Shown here piece by piece: positions 7,906 to 16,634 of a stretch of DNA of 64,000 bases. The position numbers were made by a program, and so were the translations under genes. The notes under the pieces are model-generated. The model was not told the origin of the DNA, did not search any database, and worked only from the letters and a program-made list of their open reading frames with translations. The stretch spans positions 2,076,595-2,140,594 of the forward strand of contig NZ_VDRC01000001.1 in the NCBI RefSeq assembly GCF_007667425.1. The letters are read 5' to 3'. The DNA comes from Microbacterium sp. 1.5R. GTDB lineage: Bacteria > Actinomycetota > Actinomycetes > Actinomycetales > Microbacteriaceae. How positions within the stretch are numbered: position 1 is the first letter of the stretch; every line of letters starts with the position of its first letter.

Positions 7906-10032
7906 ATGCGCCGCCCGAACGTCGTGGTGGTCGTGCTCGACGACCTGGGTTTCGCCGAGCTCGGATGCTTCGGCTCCGGCATCGCGACTCCCGTGATCGA
8001 CGGGCTGGCGCGGCAGGGTCTCCGGTACACGAACTTCCACGCCACCCCGCTGTGCTCGCCGACGCGGGCGAGTCTGCTGACCGGTCGCAACCATCATGCG
8101 ATCGGGATGGGGATGCTGTCGGACCTGCCGGCGCAGGCGCCGGGGTACACCGGGCGCATCCCCCGTTCAGCCGCGACGTTGTCGCATCACCTGCGCGCCT
8201 CGGGGTACGGCACGTTCGCGGTCGGGAAGTGGCACATCGCTCCGCGTGACGATTCAGGCCCCGCGGGTCCGTACGACCGGTGGCCGCTGCAGATGGGTTT
8301 CGATCGCTTCTACGGGTTCATGCGCGGACTCACGGACCAGTGGTTCCCGGCGCTCGTGCGCGACAACTCGAGCGTGGACCAGCCGCAGACGCCCGACGAG
8401 GGTTACCACCTGACCGAGGACCTCACCACGCAGGCGCTCGAGATGATGCAGACCCATCGAGCGGGCCGCCCCGAGGACCCGTTCTTCCTCTATTACGCGC
8501 CCGGTGCGATGCATTCGCCGCACCAGGCGCCCGCTTCGTTCATCGAACGCTATCGGGGCGCATTCGACCACGGGTGGGACGAGGAGCGCGAGCGCCGGTT
8601 CCAGCGACAGCTCGCCGAGGGCGTGATCCCGCCCGGGACGGTGAACACCCCGCGTCCGCCGTCTGTGCCGGCGTGGGACGACCTCGACGACGATGCGCAC
8701 CGGGTCTTCGCGCGGCAGATGGAGGTCTACGCGGGCTTCCTCGAGCACACCGACCAGCAGATCGGACGCCTCGTCGACTACCTCGAACTCAGCGGACAGC
8801 TCGACGACACCATCATCTGGGTGACGTCCGACAACGGCGCCGCTCACCATCCGTCGCGGGCGGGGACCTGGGCGAAATTCGCCGCGAACGACGTCCCCAC
8901 GATGCTCGAGCACCTCGACGAGTTCGGTGGTGTGGGCACGGCGAACCACTATGCGCGCGGCTGGACCTGGGCCGGCACGACGCCCTTCCAGTACTGGAAG
9001 GGATACTCGTGGCTCGGCGGCGTGCGGACGCCCCTGATCCTGCACTGGCCGGCGCGCATCGGCGACGGCGCAGCCGCCGTACGCAGCCAGTTCGCGCACG
9101 TGATCGACGTGATGCCGACGATCCTCGATGCCGTGGGCGTCGCCGCCGAGCCGGTGGTCGACGGGGTCGAGCAGCAGCCGATCGACGGCGCGAGCATGAT
9201 GGCGACCGTCGACGACGAGCAGGCTCCGAGCCCTCGTCGCACGCAGTACTTCGAGATGCTCGGGTCGCGATCCGTGTACCACGACGGATGGCGCGCGACC
9301 ACCGACCACCTGCCCTACCCCGACATGTGGGAACAGCCGATGGAGGGCAGCACCGACTTCGCGGCCGACCACTGGTCGCTGTTCGATCTCGCCGCAGACT
9401 TCTCCGAGGCGCGCGACCTCTCGGCACAGGAGCCGGAGCGGCTGCAGAGGATGATCGAACTGTGGGATGCCGAGGCGGCGGCCAACCAGGTTCTTCCCTT
9501 CTCGGACTCGCCCGACCGCCCTGATTCGGTCCGGGCGGATGCCGGTGGCCCCGGCCCGTCGCGTCGTATCCTCTTCCCGGCCGAGGTGCCGGTCACGACG
9601 ACCGACCTGTTCGCGTCGTCGTTCGATCTGACGGTCGAGATCGAGGCGGGTGCGGCGCCGTCGGGGGTGCTGTGGGCGCATCACCCGAGCCCCTACACGT
9701 TCTCGACGAGGCCGATCTGGGCGGGGTACGTCGCTGAGGGGCGGCCGACGGTGACGTTCGGATTCGACGCCGATCATGTGCTCACAGGCGGGGCGCTGGC
9801 CGGGGGGCGTCACACATTGTCCGTCACCGTCGAGCGTGCGTCCTCCGGCGAGGTCGCACTGAAGTTGCTCGTCGACGGGGAGGAGAGTGACGCCGCGGTT
9901 CTGAACGAGCTCGCACTGCCACCCGTGTCGCAGCTGTACATCGGTCGGGGAACGGGTCTGCCACGCGGCGACTATCACCCGGATCGGCGCTTCGACGGTC
10001 GGATTCATCGTGTGGTGATCGATCGCCGCTGA
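7906..10032 (+). CDS. sulfatase (arylsulfatase family) with C-terminal beta-sandwich
   Basis: 708 aa from the ATG at 7906, 5 bp after the glycohydrolase stop. The alkaline-phosphatase-fold N-terminus opens with PNVVVVVLDDLGFAELGC, whose two Asp bind Ca. The sulfatase signature LCSPTRASLLTGR carries Cys50, the residue converted to formylglycine. Metal ligands recur in VTSDNGAAHH near residue 307. The last ~150 residues (from about DLFASSFDLTVEIEAG) look like an added beta-sandwich or LamG-like domain. No signal peptide is seen, so it should desulfate an imported compound in the cytoplasm. A formylglycine-generating enzyme is needed and is not in this window. Confidence 0.92.
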   Translation: MRRPNVVVVVLDDLGFAELGCFGSGIATPVIDGLARQGLRYTNFHATPLCSPTRASLLTGRNHHAIGMGMLSDLPAQAPGYTGRIPRSAATLSHHLRASGYGTFAVGKWHIAPRDDSGPAGPYDRWPLQMGFDRFYGFMRGLTDQWFPALVRDNSSVDQPQTPDEGYHLTEDLTTQALEMMQTHRAGRPEDPFFLYYAPGAMHSPHQAPASFIERYRGAFDHGWDEERERRFQRQLAEGVIPPGTVNTPRPPSVPAWDDLDDDAHRVFARQMEVYAGFLEHTDQQIGRLVDYLELSGQLDDTIIWVTSDNGAAHHPSRAGTWAKFAANDVPTMLEHLDEFGGVGTANHYARGWTWAGTTPFQYWKGYSWLGGVRTPLILHWPARIGDGAAAVRSQFAHVIDVMPTILDAVGVAAEPVVDGVEQQPIDGASMMATVDDEQAPSPRRTQYFEMLGSRSVYHDGWRATTDHLPYPDMWEQPMEGSTDFAADHWSLFDLAADFSEARDLSAQEPERLQRMIELWDAEAAANQVLPFSDSPDRPDSVRADAGGPGPSRRILFPAEVPVTTTDLFASSFDLTVEIEAGAAPSGVLWAHHPSPYTFSTRPIWAGYVAEGRPTVTFGFDADHVLTGGALAGGRHTLSVTVERASSGEVALKLLVDGEESDAAVLNELALPPVSQLYIGRGTGLPRGDYHPDRRFDGRIHRVVIDRR

Positions 10033-10058
10033 CGGGCGTGGCGGGCCGCATCGTGCCT

Positions 10059-10096
10059 AAAGCTATTCTTGGGATTTGCGAAGGAAACTAAACGTA
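10059..10096 (+). promoter_or_regulatory. 38-bp motif, copy 2: probable LysR operator/promoter
   Basis: AAAGC-N4-CTTGGG-ATTTG-N8-ACTAAA-C-GTA, matching copy 1 at 6396-6433 block for block and in spacing. It lies 79 bp before the asparaginase start, and the adjacent TACCTCGC could contribute a -10 element. It most simply marks co-regulation of the asparaginase/ABC operon with the divergent lysR/glycohydrolase pair. Confidence 0.65.
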
Positions 10097-10175
10097 CCTC
10101 GCTAGCTGAGCGTGTGAAAGACTCGCAGAAATCGTGCAGGGAACGTCCTCCACGGACGTCTCGATGGGGAGTGAC

Positions 10176-11138
10176 ATGGCAACGGTTCCGTTGAACGGCG
10201 CGGTGATCGCCGGCAGCCACAACGCCGAGATCGGTCTGCCGGACGGGTGGCGAATCCTCGCCCAGGGCGGCTCAGCCGTCGAGGCCGTCGAGGCGGTCAC
10301 CCGGGTGGTCGAAGACAACGAAGCCGACCATTCCGTGGGCTACACCGGGTTCCCCAACCTCATCGGTGACGTGCAGCTCGATGCCGCGATCATGGACGGC
10401 GCCCGTCGGCGCGTCGGCGCGGTCGGCGCGCTCGAGGGGTACCGGCATCCGATCACCGTCGCGCGCGCCGTGATGGAGAAGCTGCCGCACACCTTCCTCG
10501 TCGGAGCCGGGGCCGCCCGCTTCGCCGACGAGATCGGCCAGACCGCCGAAGATCTGCTCACAGACGAGACGCGCGAGATCTGGCGCTCGGGCATCGCCGG
10601 CCACCTCCCGGGCAAGCTCGAGATGTTCCGCGGTCCACTCGCGCAGCTGACCGCGCTCGCCGCCGACCCCGAGCACGTGCACGGCACGGTCAACGTGGTC
10701 GCCCGCGACGCGCAGGGCGATCTCGCCGTGGCTGTGAGCACCAGCGGATGGGCATGGAAGTACCCCGGACGGATCGGTGATTCGCCGGTGATCGGCACCG
10801 GCATCTACGCCGACAACCGCTACGGCGCGGCCGGCTGCACCGGCCTCGGCGAGGTATCGATCCGCGGGGGGCTCGTGCGCGACATCATCTCCCGGATCGC
10901 CGCGGGTCAGGATGCCGAGGCCGCCGCGCGCGCCGCGATCGAGGATCTGCTGCCGATCGCCCTCGACTTCCCCGACTCGGCGATCATGAACACGATCCTG
11001 CTGACCCCCGACGGGCAGGTCCGGTCGTTCACCACCGGCCCCGCCCTGCAGCACGTGTCGATGCGCGCCGGCGACGAGGCGCCCGTACGGTCGGACAGCA
11101 TCACCGTGGCCTGGCCCGGGGTCGAGCTGCAGCGATGA
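10176..11138 (+). CDS. N4-(beta-N-acetylglucosaminyl)-L-asparaginase / isoaspartyl peptidase-family Ntn hydrolase
   Basis: 320 aa from the ATG at 10176, which has GGGGAG 5 nt upstream. Upstream ATGs at 10134 and 10164 lack one. Ntn-hydrolase marks: HGTVNVVARD with Thr171 as the probable autocleavage residue and new N-terminal nucleophile, then GRIGDSPVIGTGIYADNRYG and AAGCTGLGE, the substrate loops of glycosylasparaginases. Family members release aspartate from the GlcNAc-Asn linkage or from isoaspartyl peptides. The gene begins an operon with a dipeptide-type ABC importer (stop overlaps the next start as ATGA), which suggests that glyco- or isoaspartyl-amides are imported and split here. Confidence 0.85.
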   Translation: MATVPLNGAVIAGSHNAEIGLPDGWRILAQGGSAVEAVEAVTRVVEDNEADHSVGYTGFPNLIGDVQLDAAIMDGARRRVGAVGALEGYRHPITVARAVMEKLPHTFLVGAGAARFADEIGQTAEDLLTDETREIWRSGIAGHLPGKLEMFRGPLAQLTALAADPEHVHGTVNVVARDAQGDLAVAVSTSGWAWKYPGRIGDSPVIGTGIYADNRYGAAGCTGLGEVSIRGGLVRDIISRIAAGQDAEAAARAAIEDLLPIALDFPDSAIMNTILLTPDGQVRSFTTGPALQHVSMRAGDEAPVRSDSITVAWPGVELQR

Positions 11139-12100
11139 GCGTCCCTCCGCTCGCGCTGTACATCGGCCGCCGAGTTCTCACGGTTCTCGTGCTGCTGCTC
11201 TTCATCTCGTTCGTCGTCTTCTCCCTGCTGTATCTCGCCCCGGGTTCGGCGGTCGACATCCTGCTCGGCAACCAGCCGCGCACCCCCGAGACGGTGGCGG
11301 CGCTCGAGGCGAAGTATCACCTCGACCAGCCTTTCTTGACCCAGTACTGGATCTGGCTGGAGGGTGCGCTGCGCTTCGACTTCGGTGAGAGCATCCAATC
11401 GACCCTCCCGGTGGCCGATGAGATCATCAGCCGGTTCCCGGTGACGATCTTCCTCGCACTGTTCGCGTTCGTCCTCGAGATGACCTTCGGCATCACGATC
11501 GGCGTGATCACCGCGCTTCGTCAGCAGAGTGCCCTCGACCGCGGACTCGTCACGATGACCGTCGTCGGCGTGAGCACCCCCGCCTTCGTGAGCGGCATCT
11601 TCGTGCTCTTCATCTTCTCGATCACGCTCGGCTGGTTTCCCGCCTTCGGAGCGGGGGAGCCGGAGTTCTTCGACAGGCTCTGGCACCTGGCCCTCCCCGC
11701 TCTATCGCTCGCGATCGTCGGCTCGGCGTTCATCGTCAAGCACACCCGCGCCGCCGTGATCGCCGTCGTCGATCAGGACTTCGTCGCCTTCGCGCGAGCC
11801 CGCGGGCTCACGCGCTCCGAGGTGCTGTTCCGCTACATCCTGCGAAACGCGATGATCCCCATCCTCGGCGTCACGGCGATGACGCTCGTCTACCTGCTCA
11901 TCGGCGCCGTGTTCGTCGAGGTGACCTACTCGGTGTCCGGGCTCGGGCAGCTGATCGTGCAGGCCGCGAACGCCCAGGACATGCCGATGATCCAGGGCAC
12001 CGCGCTCGTCATCGCGACCATCGTGATGGGCTTCACCCTGCTCGCAGACCTCGCCTACATGGCGGCCGACCCCCGCATCAGGAAGCAGGTGCTGGCATGA
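11135..12100 (+). CDS. peptide-type ABC transporter permease (DppB-like)
   Basis: 321 aa, with the start overlapping the asparaginase stop. N-terminal membrane helix (VLTVLVLLLFISFVVFSLLY), then a periplasmic loop with LGNQPRTPETVAALEAKY, typical of the DppB/OppB family. Four to five further helices follow, and the coupling (EAA) loop DQDFVAFARARGLTRSEVLFRYILRNA lies near residues 210-235. It pairs with the next permease and the fused ATPase to form the importer. Confidence 0.9.
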   Translation: MSVPPLALYIGRRVLTVLVLLLFISFVVFSLLYLAPGSAVDILLGNQPRTPETVAALEAKYHLDQPFLTQYWIWLEGALRFDFGESIQSTLPVADEIISRFPVTIFLALFAFVLEMTFGITIGVITALRQQSALDRGLVTMTVVGVSTPAFVSGIFVLFIFSITLGWFPAFGAGEPEFFDRLWHLALPALSLAIVGSAFIVKHTRAAVIAVVDQDFVAFARARGLTRSEVLFRYILRNAMIPILGVTAMTLVYLLIGAVFVEVTYSVSGLGQLIVQAANAQDMPMIQGTALVIATIVMGFTLLADLAYMAADPRIRKQVLA

Positions 12101-12954
12101 CCATCGACATCGCCATCACCCCGCGGCTCGACAGGCCGCGCCGACGGCCGAACGGGCTGATCGCGATCTGCGTCGTGCTGCTCGCCGCCGTCGTGTTCCT
12201 CGCGTTCTTCGGGCGCCTGGTCAGCCCGTACGACCCTGGGCAGCAGGATCTCGGCCTCGGGCTGTCCGGTCCGTCCGCCGCGCATCTGTTCGGCACCGAC
12301 GCACTCGGCCGCGACATCCTCTCGAGGCTGCTCGCCGGCACGGCCAGCGCGGTCGCCGGCCCCCTCACGATCGCGGTCGGCTCGCTGTTGATCGGAAGCA
12401 TCCTGGGCCTCATCGCCGGGTATCGGGGTGGCGTGATCGATGCGATCATCATGCGCACCGCCGACCTCGTGTTCTCGCTGCCCGGCACGCTCGTCATCAT
12501 CGTCGTGGCCGGAGCGTTCGGCGGTGGATATTGGCTCGCCGTCGCGCTGCTTGTCGTGCTCACCGTGCCCGCCGACATCCGCCTGGTGCGCGGTGCCGTG
12601 CTCGAGCAGGTGCCGCGCCCCTATGTCGAGGCGGCGAAGTCGATCGGCGTGAGCGACCTGCGCGTCATGATCTGGCACATCGGCCCCAACGTCGCGCCGG
12701 TCGCGATCGCCAACCTGAGCATCCAGTTCGCCGGCGCCCTCGTGGCCCTGGCCGGCCTCTCGTTCCTCGGCTTGGGCGTGCCCCCGGGAACCGCGGACTG
12801 GGGTCTGATGGTCGCGGAGGGGCGGAGTCTGCTGTTCGTCAACCCTGTGGCCGTGCTCGCGCCCGCTGTGCTGATCGTCGTGACCGCGACGATCGTGAGC
12901 ATCCTGGGCGACTGGGGATACGAACGACTGTCGAGCAAGGGAGCGACCCGATGA
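12097..12954 (+). CDS. peptide-type ABC transporter permease (DppC-like)
   Basis: 285 aa, overlapping the preceding permease by 4 bp. One N-terminal helix (LIAICVVLLAAVVFLAFFG), then HLFGTDALGRDILSRLLAGT, the hallmark of DppC/OppC proteins. Further helices and the EAA loop PRPYVEAAKSIGVSDLRVMIWHI follow. Its start and stop both overlap neighbours, so it is tightly coupled with the permease and ATPase. Confidence 0.9.
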   Translation: MTIDIAITPRLDRPRRRPNGLIAICVVLLAAVVFLAFFGRLVSPYDPGQQDLGLGLSGPSAAHLFGTDALGRDILSRLLAGTASAVAGPLTIAVGSLLIGSILGLIAGYRGGVIDAIIMRTADLVFSLPGTLVIIVVAGAFGGGYWLAVALLVVLTVPADIRLVRGAVLEQVPRPYVEAAKSIGVSDLRVMIWHIGPNVAPVAIANLSIQFAGALVALAGLSFLGLGVPPGTADWGLMVAEGRSLLFVNPVAVLAPAVLIVVTATIVSILGDWGYERLSSKGATR

Positions 12955-14810
12955 GCGCTGCACAGGTCGAACAGGGACTCCGCGTCACCGGGCTGGGGGT
13001 CACCGGCGGATCCAAGGATCGGATGATCGTCTCGGACGTCGATCTCACTCTCGCCCCCGGGGAGTCGATCGCGATCGTCGGCGAATCGGGCAGTGGTAAG
13101 TCGATGACCGCGAAGGCCCTGATCGGTCTGCTCCCTCGCGGTGTGGTCGCAGAGGGATCGGCTGACTTCGAGGGCACCGAGCTGATCGGCCTGCCCGAGA
13201 AGGTCTGGCAGTCGGTGCGCGGGCGTCGCATCGGCCTCATCATGCAGAACCCGTTCACGATGCTGAACCCCGTCTACCGTTGCGGTCGCATCATCGAGGA
13301 GTCGCTGCGCCGTGAGGAACGGCAGCGGATGAGCCGCGCCGAGCGTCGACAGGAGGTCCTGCGGCGTCTGGCCGAGGTCGGCATCACCGATGAGAGCGTG
13401 CTCGACCGCTACCCGTTCCAGTTGTCCGGGGGGATGCGGCAGCGCATCGCCATCGCCGCCGCGCTCGCGCGCGAACCCGACCTGCTGATCGCCGACGAAC
13501 CGTCGACAGCGCTCGACGTCACGACGCAACGCGAGATCCTGGCCCTGATCAAGCAGCTGCAGGTATCACGCGGGATGAGTCTCATCCTCATCACCCACGA
13601 TCTGCGCATCGCGTTCTCGATGTGCGACCGCGCCTACGTCATGTACGCCGGCGTCATGGTCGAGACCGCAGCAGCCGAGAAGCTGGAACAGGAGCCGCTG
13701 CATCCGTACACTCTGGGCCTGCTGCTGTCGGAATCGCCCGCGGACCGGCGTGTGGCCGAGCTCGTCGCGATCCCTGGCTCCGTACCGGCCGCGGCGGACG
13801 TGGCGCATGTGTGCCCGTTTGCGAGCCGCTGCGCCTGGGCCGCGCCGGAGTGCACGACTGAGCGGCCAGCGCTGCGAGAGGCCGAACCGGGACGCGAGAC
13901 ACGGTGCGTGCGCGTCGAGCAGATCCGCGACGAGATGCGCCGTGAGCGCTCGGTCGCGCAATCGTCGGTGCCGGTGCCCCATGTCGTCGAGAATCCGGAC
14001 TCGCTCGTCATGGTGGCGGACGCCCGCAAGGAGTTCCGTGGCGCGCGCGGCCCGGTCGTAGCCCTCGACTCCGTGTCGATCGCGCTCGATGCCGGTGAGG
14101 GTGTCGGACTCGTCGGCGAATCGGGGTCGGGCAAGACCACTCTCGGCCGGGCGATCGCCGGGCTCGAGACCCTCAGCTCCGGCACTCTCGAGATCGCCGG
14201 GATCGATGCGTCGAACCGCGCCCGGCTGTCGAAACGCGACCAGCGCACCCTGCGCGGCACGGTGCAGATGATCTTCCAGGACGCGTACTCGTCACTCAAC
14301 CCATCGCATACGATCGGCGCCGCGCTCTCGGAGGCGATATCGATCAACGATCCCGACGGACGTCGCACTGACCAGCGCGTGATCGAGCTGCTCGCCTCGG
14401 TCGGGTTAGAGGCGGAGTTCGCGCAGCGCAAACCGGTCGCCCTCTCGGGTGGCCAGCATCAGCGCGTCGCCATCGCTCGGGCCCTCGCGGCGCGCCCGAA
14501 ACTGCTGGTCTGTGACGAGCCGGTGGCCGCGCTCGACGTGTCGGTGCAGGCGCAGGTGCTGAATCTGTTCTCACGCATCCGCGATGAGCAGGGCATCGGC
14601 TATCTCTTCATCACGCACGACCTCTCGATCGTGAGACAGGTCGTCGAACGTGTCTATGTCATGCACCGCGGCAGGGTGGTGGAGTCGGGCGCGGTCGTCG
14701 ACGTGCTCGACGACCCGCAGCACGACTACACGAAGAAGCTCATGGCCTCGGTGCCGCAGGCGTCGGGAGCATGGCTCGACGGCGGCGCCGTGCCCGTAGC
14801 CCGCGGCTGA
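12951..14810 (+). CDS. fused two-domain peptide-type ABC ATPase (DppD-DppF)
   Basis: 619 aa from the ATG at 12951 (ATGA overlap with the permease). Two complete nucleotide-binding domains are present. Domain 1 has Walker A GESGSGKS near residue 45, signature LSGGMRQR, Walker B LLIADEP and the oligopeptide C-terminal motif with four Cys around residues 284-322. Domain 2 has Walker A GESGSGKTT near 388, LSGGQHQR and LLVCDEP. In most operons these are two genes, while the second importer in this window keeps them separate. The fusion supplies both ATPase halves for the 11135-12954 permeases. Confidence 0.93.
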   Translation: MSAAQVEQGLRVTGLGVTGGSKDRMIVSDVDLTLAPGESIAIVGESGSGKSMTAKALIGLLPRGVVAEGSADFEGTELIGLPEKVWQSVRGRRIGLIMQNPFTMLNPVYRCGRIIEESLRREERQRMSRAERRQEVLRRLAEVGITDESVLDRYPFQLSGGMRQRIAIAAALAREPDLLIADEPSTALDVTTQREILALIKQLQVSRGMSLILITHDLRIAFSMCDRAYVMYAGVMVETAAAEKLEQEPLHPYTLGLLLSESPADRRVAELVAIPGSVPAAADVAHVCPFASRCAWAAPECTTERPALREAEPGRETRCVRVEQIRDEMRRERSVAQSSVPVPHVVENPDSLVMVADARKEFRGARGPVVALDSVSIALDAGEGVGLVGESGSGKTTLGRAIAGLETLSSGTLEIAGIDASNRARLSKRDQRTLRGTVQMIFQDAYSSLNPSHTIGAALSEAISINDPDGRRTDQRVIELLASVGLEAEFAQRKPVALSGGQHQRVAIARALAARPKLLVCDEPVAALDVSVQAQVLNLFSRIRDEQGIGYLFITHDLSIVRQVVERVYVMHRGRVVESGAVVDVLDDPQHDYTKKLMASVPQASGAWLDGGAVPVARG

Positions 14811-14942
14811 TCGTGATGGACTTCTCCTAGCCCAAAGATCGCCCTTCGGCTGCACAAACAAGGATCGACTACCTCGCGGTGCGAGGCCCGTGACAGCGTG
14901 TGGTCAACGTCCCGCACCCGAGAGAAAAGGTGGACAGCAACG
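14811..14942 (+). promoter_or_regulatory. spacer before the binding-protein gene, probable internal promoter
   Basis: 132 bp separate the ATPase from the substrate-binding protein, unlike the 4-bp overlaps elsewhere in the operon. CTTCGG at 14844 and TACCTCGC at 14870 reproduce the edges of the 38-bp motif (CTTGGG ... TACCTCGC at 10068/10095) with 1 bp different spacing. The middle is not conserved. This may be a weaker copy giving the binding protein its own transcript. Confidence 0.35.
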
Positions 14943-16523
14943 ATGCGCACACGATTCATGAGACGAGCACGATGGGCAGCCGTCGGGGCCGTCTCGACGG
15001 CTCTGGTGCTGGCCGGCTGCGCCGGCGGCAAGGGCGGCGGTCAGGGCGGCGGAGGCGATGAGCTGCGTGTCGGCATCGTCGGTCTCGACTTCTCCAACAT
15101 CGACCCTGGGCAGGGCTTCGCCCGGCAGGTCGATGCGTTCATGCTCGAATACCTGATGAAGCTCAGTGCCACCGGTGAGGTCGAGCCCAATCTCGCCGAA
15201 TCGGTCGAGCAGCGCGACGACGTGACCTACGTCTACACGCTCCGGGACGATGTCTCTTTCTCGAACGGCGAGAAGCTCACCGCCGACGACGTCGCAGGCT
15301 CGATCAACTACGCCCGAAACCCGGAGTTCTCGGAATCGTTCCGCTACGGCGACATCGCCGACGTCGTCGCCGAAGACGACAAGACCGTTGTCGTCACCCT
15401 GAACGCGCCGACCGCGAGCTTCCAGTACGTGCTCGCCATGAACGGCTACATCTTCGACGTCTCGGAGCAGGAGAGCGCCGGCGACGACTTCGGCAAGGCC
15501 GGAGCGGGGCTCGTCGGCACGGGTCCCTATGTGCTCGACGACCTGAACACCTCGAACGGCAAGGCGACGTACTCGGCCAACGAGGACTACTGGGGTGGCG
15601 ACACCGAGTTCGACTCGGTCACCCTCACGGGCTTCGCCGATGAGAACAGCGAGGCGCTGGCCTTCCGCACCGGTGCGCTCGACGTGGCGTTCCCCGCCGA
15701 CCCGCGGGCCTTCGCGTCGGCAGCGGACGTCGAGGTGACGACGGTTCCGGGCACGCGTCAGGGGCTCTTCGTCATGAACACGCAGGTCGCGCCGTGGAAC
15801 GACGTGCACGTGCGTCGCGCCGTCGCCTACGCGATCAACAAAGACGACATCGTCAACGTGATCGGTGGCAACGCCGAACCCGACTCGACGATCATCCCGC
15901 CGTCGCAGCTGCTCTCCATCGCCACGCAGGACGAGGTGGACTCTCTGCTCGGGTCCATCGAGACGTACGACTTCGACCTCGAGGCCGCGAAGGCTGAGAT
16001 GGCGCAGTCGACAGTGCCCGACGGCTTCGAGGCCGAGCTGCAGACGCCGTCCTACGGCGGTTATGTCGAGGCGTCGCAGGCCATCGCCGGGCAGCTCAGC
16101 GAGCTCGGCATCACGCTGACCGTCCGGGTCCTGTCTGAGGCGGAGTACACGAACACGTTCTCGCAGCCGCACACCGAGGTGCCCGTGCAGTACTCGTTCT
16201 TCAACAACCGCACGCCCGACCCCGGTGGCATGCCGAAGAACGCGCTGTCGAGCTCGGCGACAGAGATCGGCCAGAACAACTTCGCCGATTACGTCAACCC
16301 TCAGGTGGACGAGCTCATCGCGAAGGGCGACGCCACGACCGATCCGGCCGAGCGATTCGCCGCGTACTCCGAGCTGCTCGCAATCGTCGCCGACGACGTG
16401 CCCTACGTGCCGCTCTACGCGGGCAACATCAACGTCGCGCTGGGGGATGCGGTGGAATGGCCGACGTTCAACGCGTTCTCGACGGATGTCGCGCCGTACG
16501 TGCTGGAGATCAAGAAGAAGTAG
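14943..16523 (+). CDS. ABC transporter substrate-binding lipoprotein, family 5 (peptide type)
   Basis: 526 aa from the ATG at 14943, preceded by AAAGGTGG. Lipoprotein signal: charged RRARW, hydrophobic stretch, lipobox VLAGC with Cys near residue 26, then a Gly-rich linker. The mature part is SBP_bac_5 (YTLRDDVSFSNGEKLTADDV near residue 100; LVGTGPYVLDDL near 190). It is last in the operon, after the ATPase, whereas binding-protein genes are usually first. It is exported and lipid-anchored, and delivers substrate to the permeases encoded at 11135-12954. The ligand is not readable from sequence. Gene context suggests a peptide or glycoamino compound. Confidence 0.92.
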   Translation: MRTRFMRRARWAAVGAVSTALVLAGCAGGKGGGQGGGGDELRVGIVGLDFSNIDPGQGFARQVDAFMLEYLMKLSATGEVEPNLAESVEQRDDVTYVYTLRDDVSFSNGEKLTADDVAGSINYARNPEFSESFRYGDIADVVAEDDKTVVVTLNAPTASFQYVLAMNGYIFDVSEQESAGDDFGKAGAGLVGTGPYVLDDLNTSNGKATYSANEDYWGGDTEFDSVTLTGFADENSEALAFRTGALDVAFPADPRAFASAADVEVTTVPGTRQGLFVMNTQVAPWNDVHVRRAVAYAINKDDIVNVIGGNAEPDSTIIPPSQLLSIATQDEVDSLLGSIETYDFDLEAAKAEMAQSTVPDGFEAELQTPSYGGYVEASQAIAGQLSELGITLTVRVLSEAEYTNTFSQPHTEVPVQYSFFNNRTPDPGGMPKNALSSSATEIGQNNFADYVNPQVDELIAKGDATTDPAERFAAYSELLAIVADDVPYVPLYAGNINVALGDAVEWPTFNAFSTDVAPYVLEIKKK

Positions 16524-16543
16524 CGGGCGACGCCCGCGTCAGC

Positions 16544-16577
16544 GAGGGCACCGGTCGGATCGTCGGCCGGTGCCCTC
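16544..16577 (+). terminator. hairpin terminator after the first ABC operon
   Basis: Perfect 11-bp stem, GAGGGCACCGG (16544-16554) with CCGGTGCCCTC (16567-16577), 12-nt loop, 21 bp after the binding-protein stop. There is no T-run, as is common in high-GC actinobacteria. Confidence 0.65.
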
Positions 16578-16634
16578 TCCGTGGGGCGATGGCGGTCGCC
16601 GGCGTCGAACACTCGCACTCGAACAAGGAGAGAC

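Noticed and set aside
14844..14877. Third copy of the 38-bp LysR motif
   Set aside because: Only the two outer blocks match, with spacing off by 1 bp. Not counted as a proven copy, mentioned as a weaker candidate.
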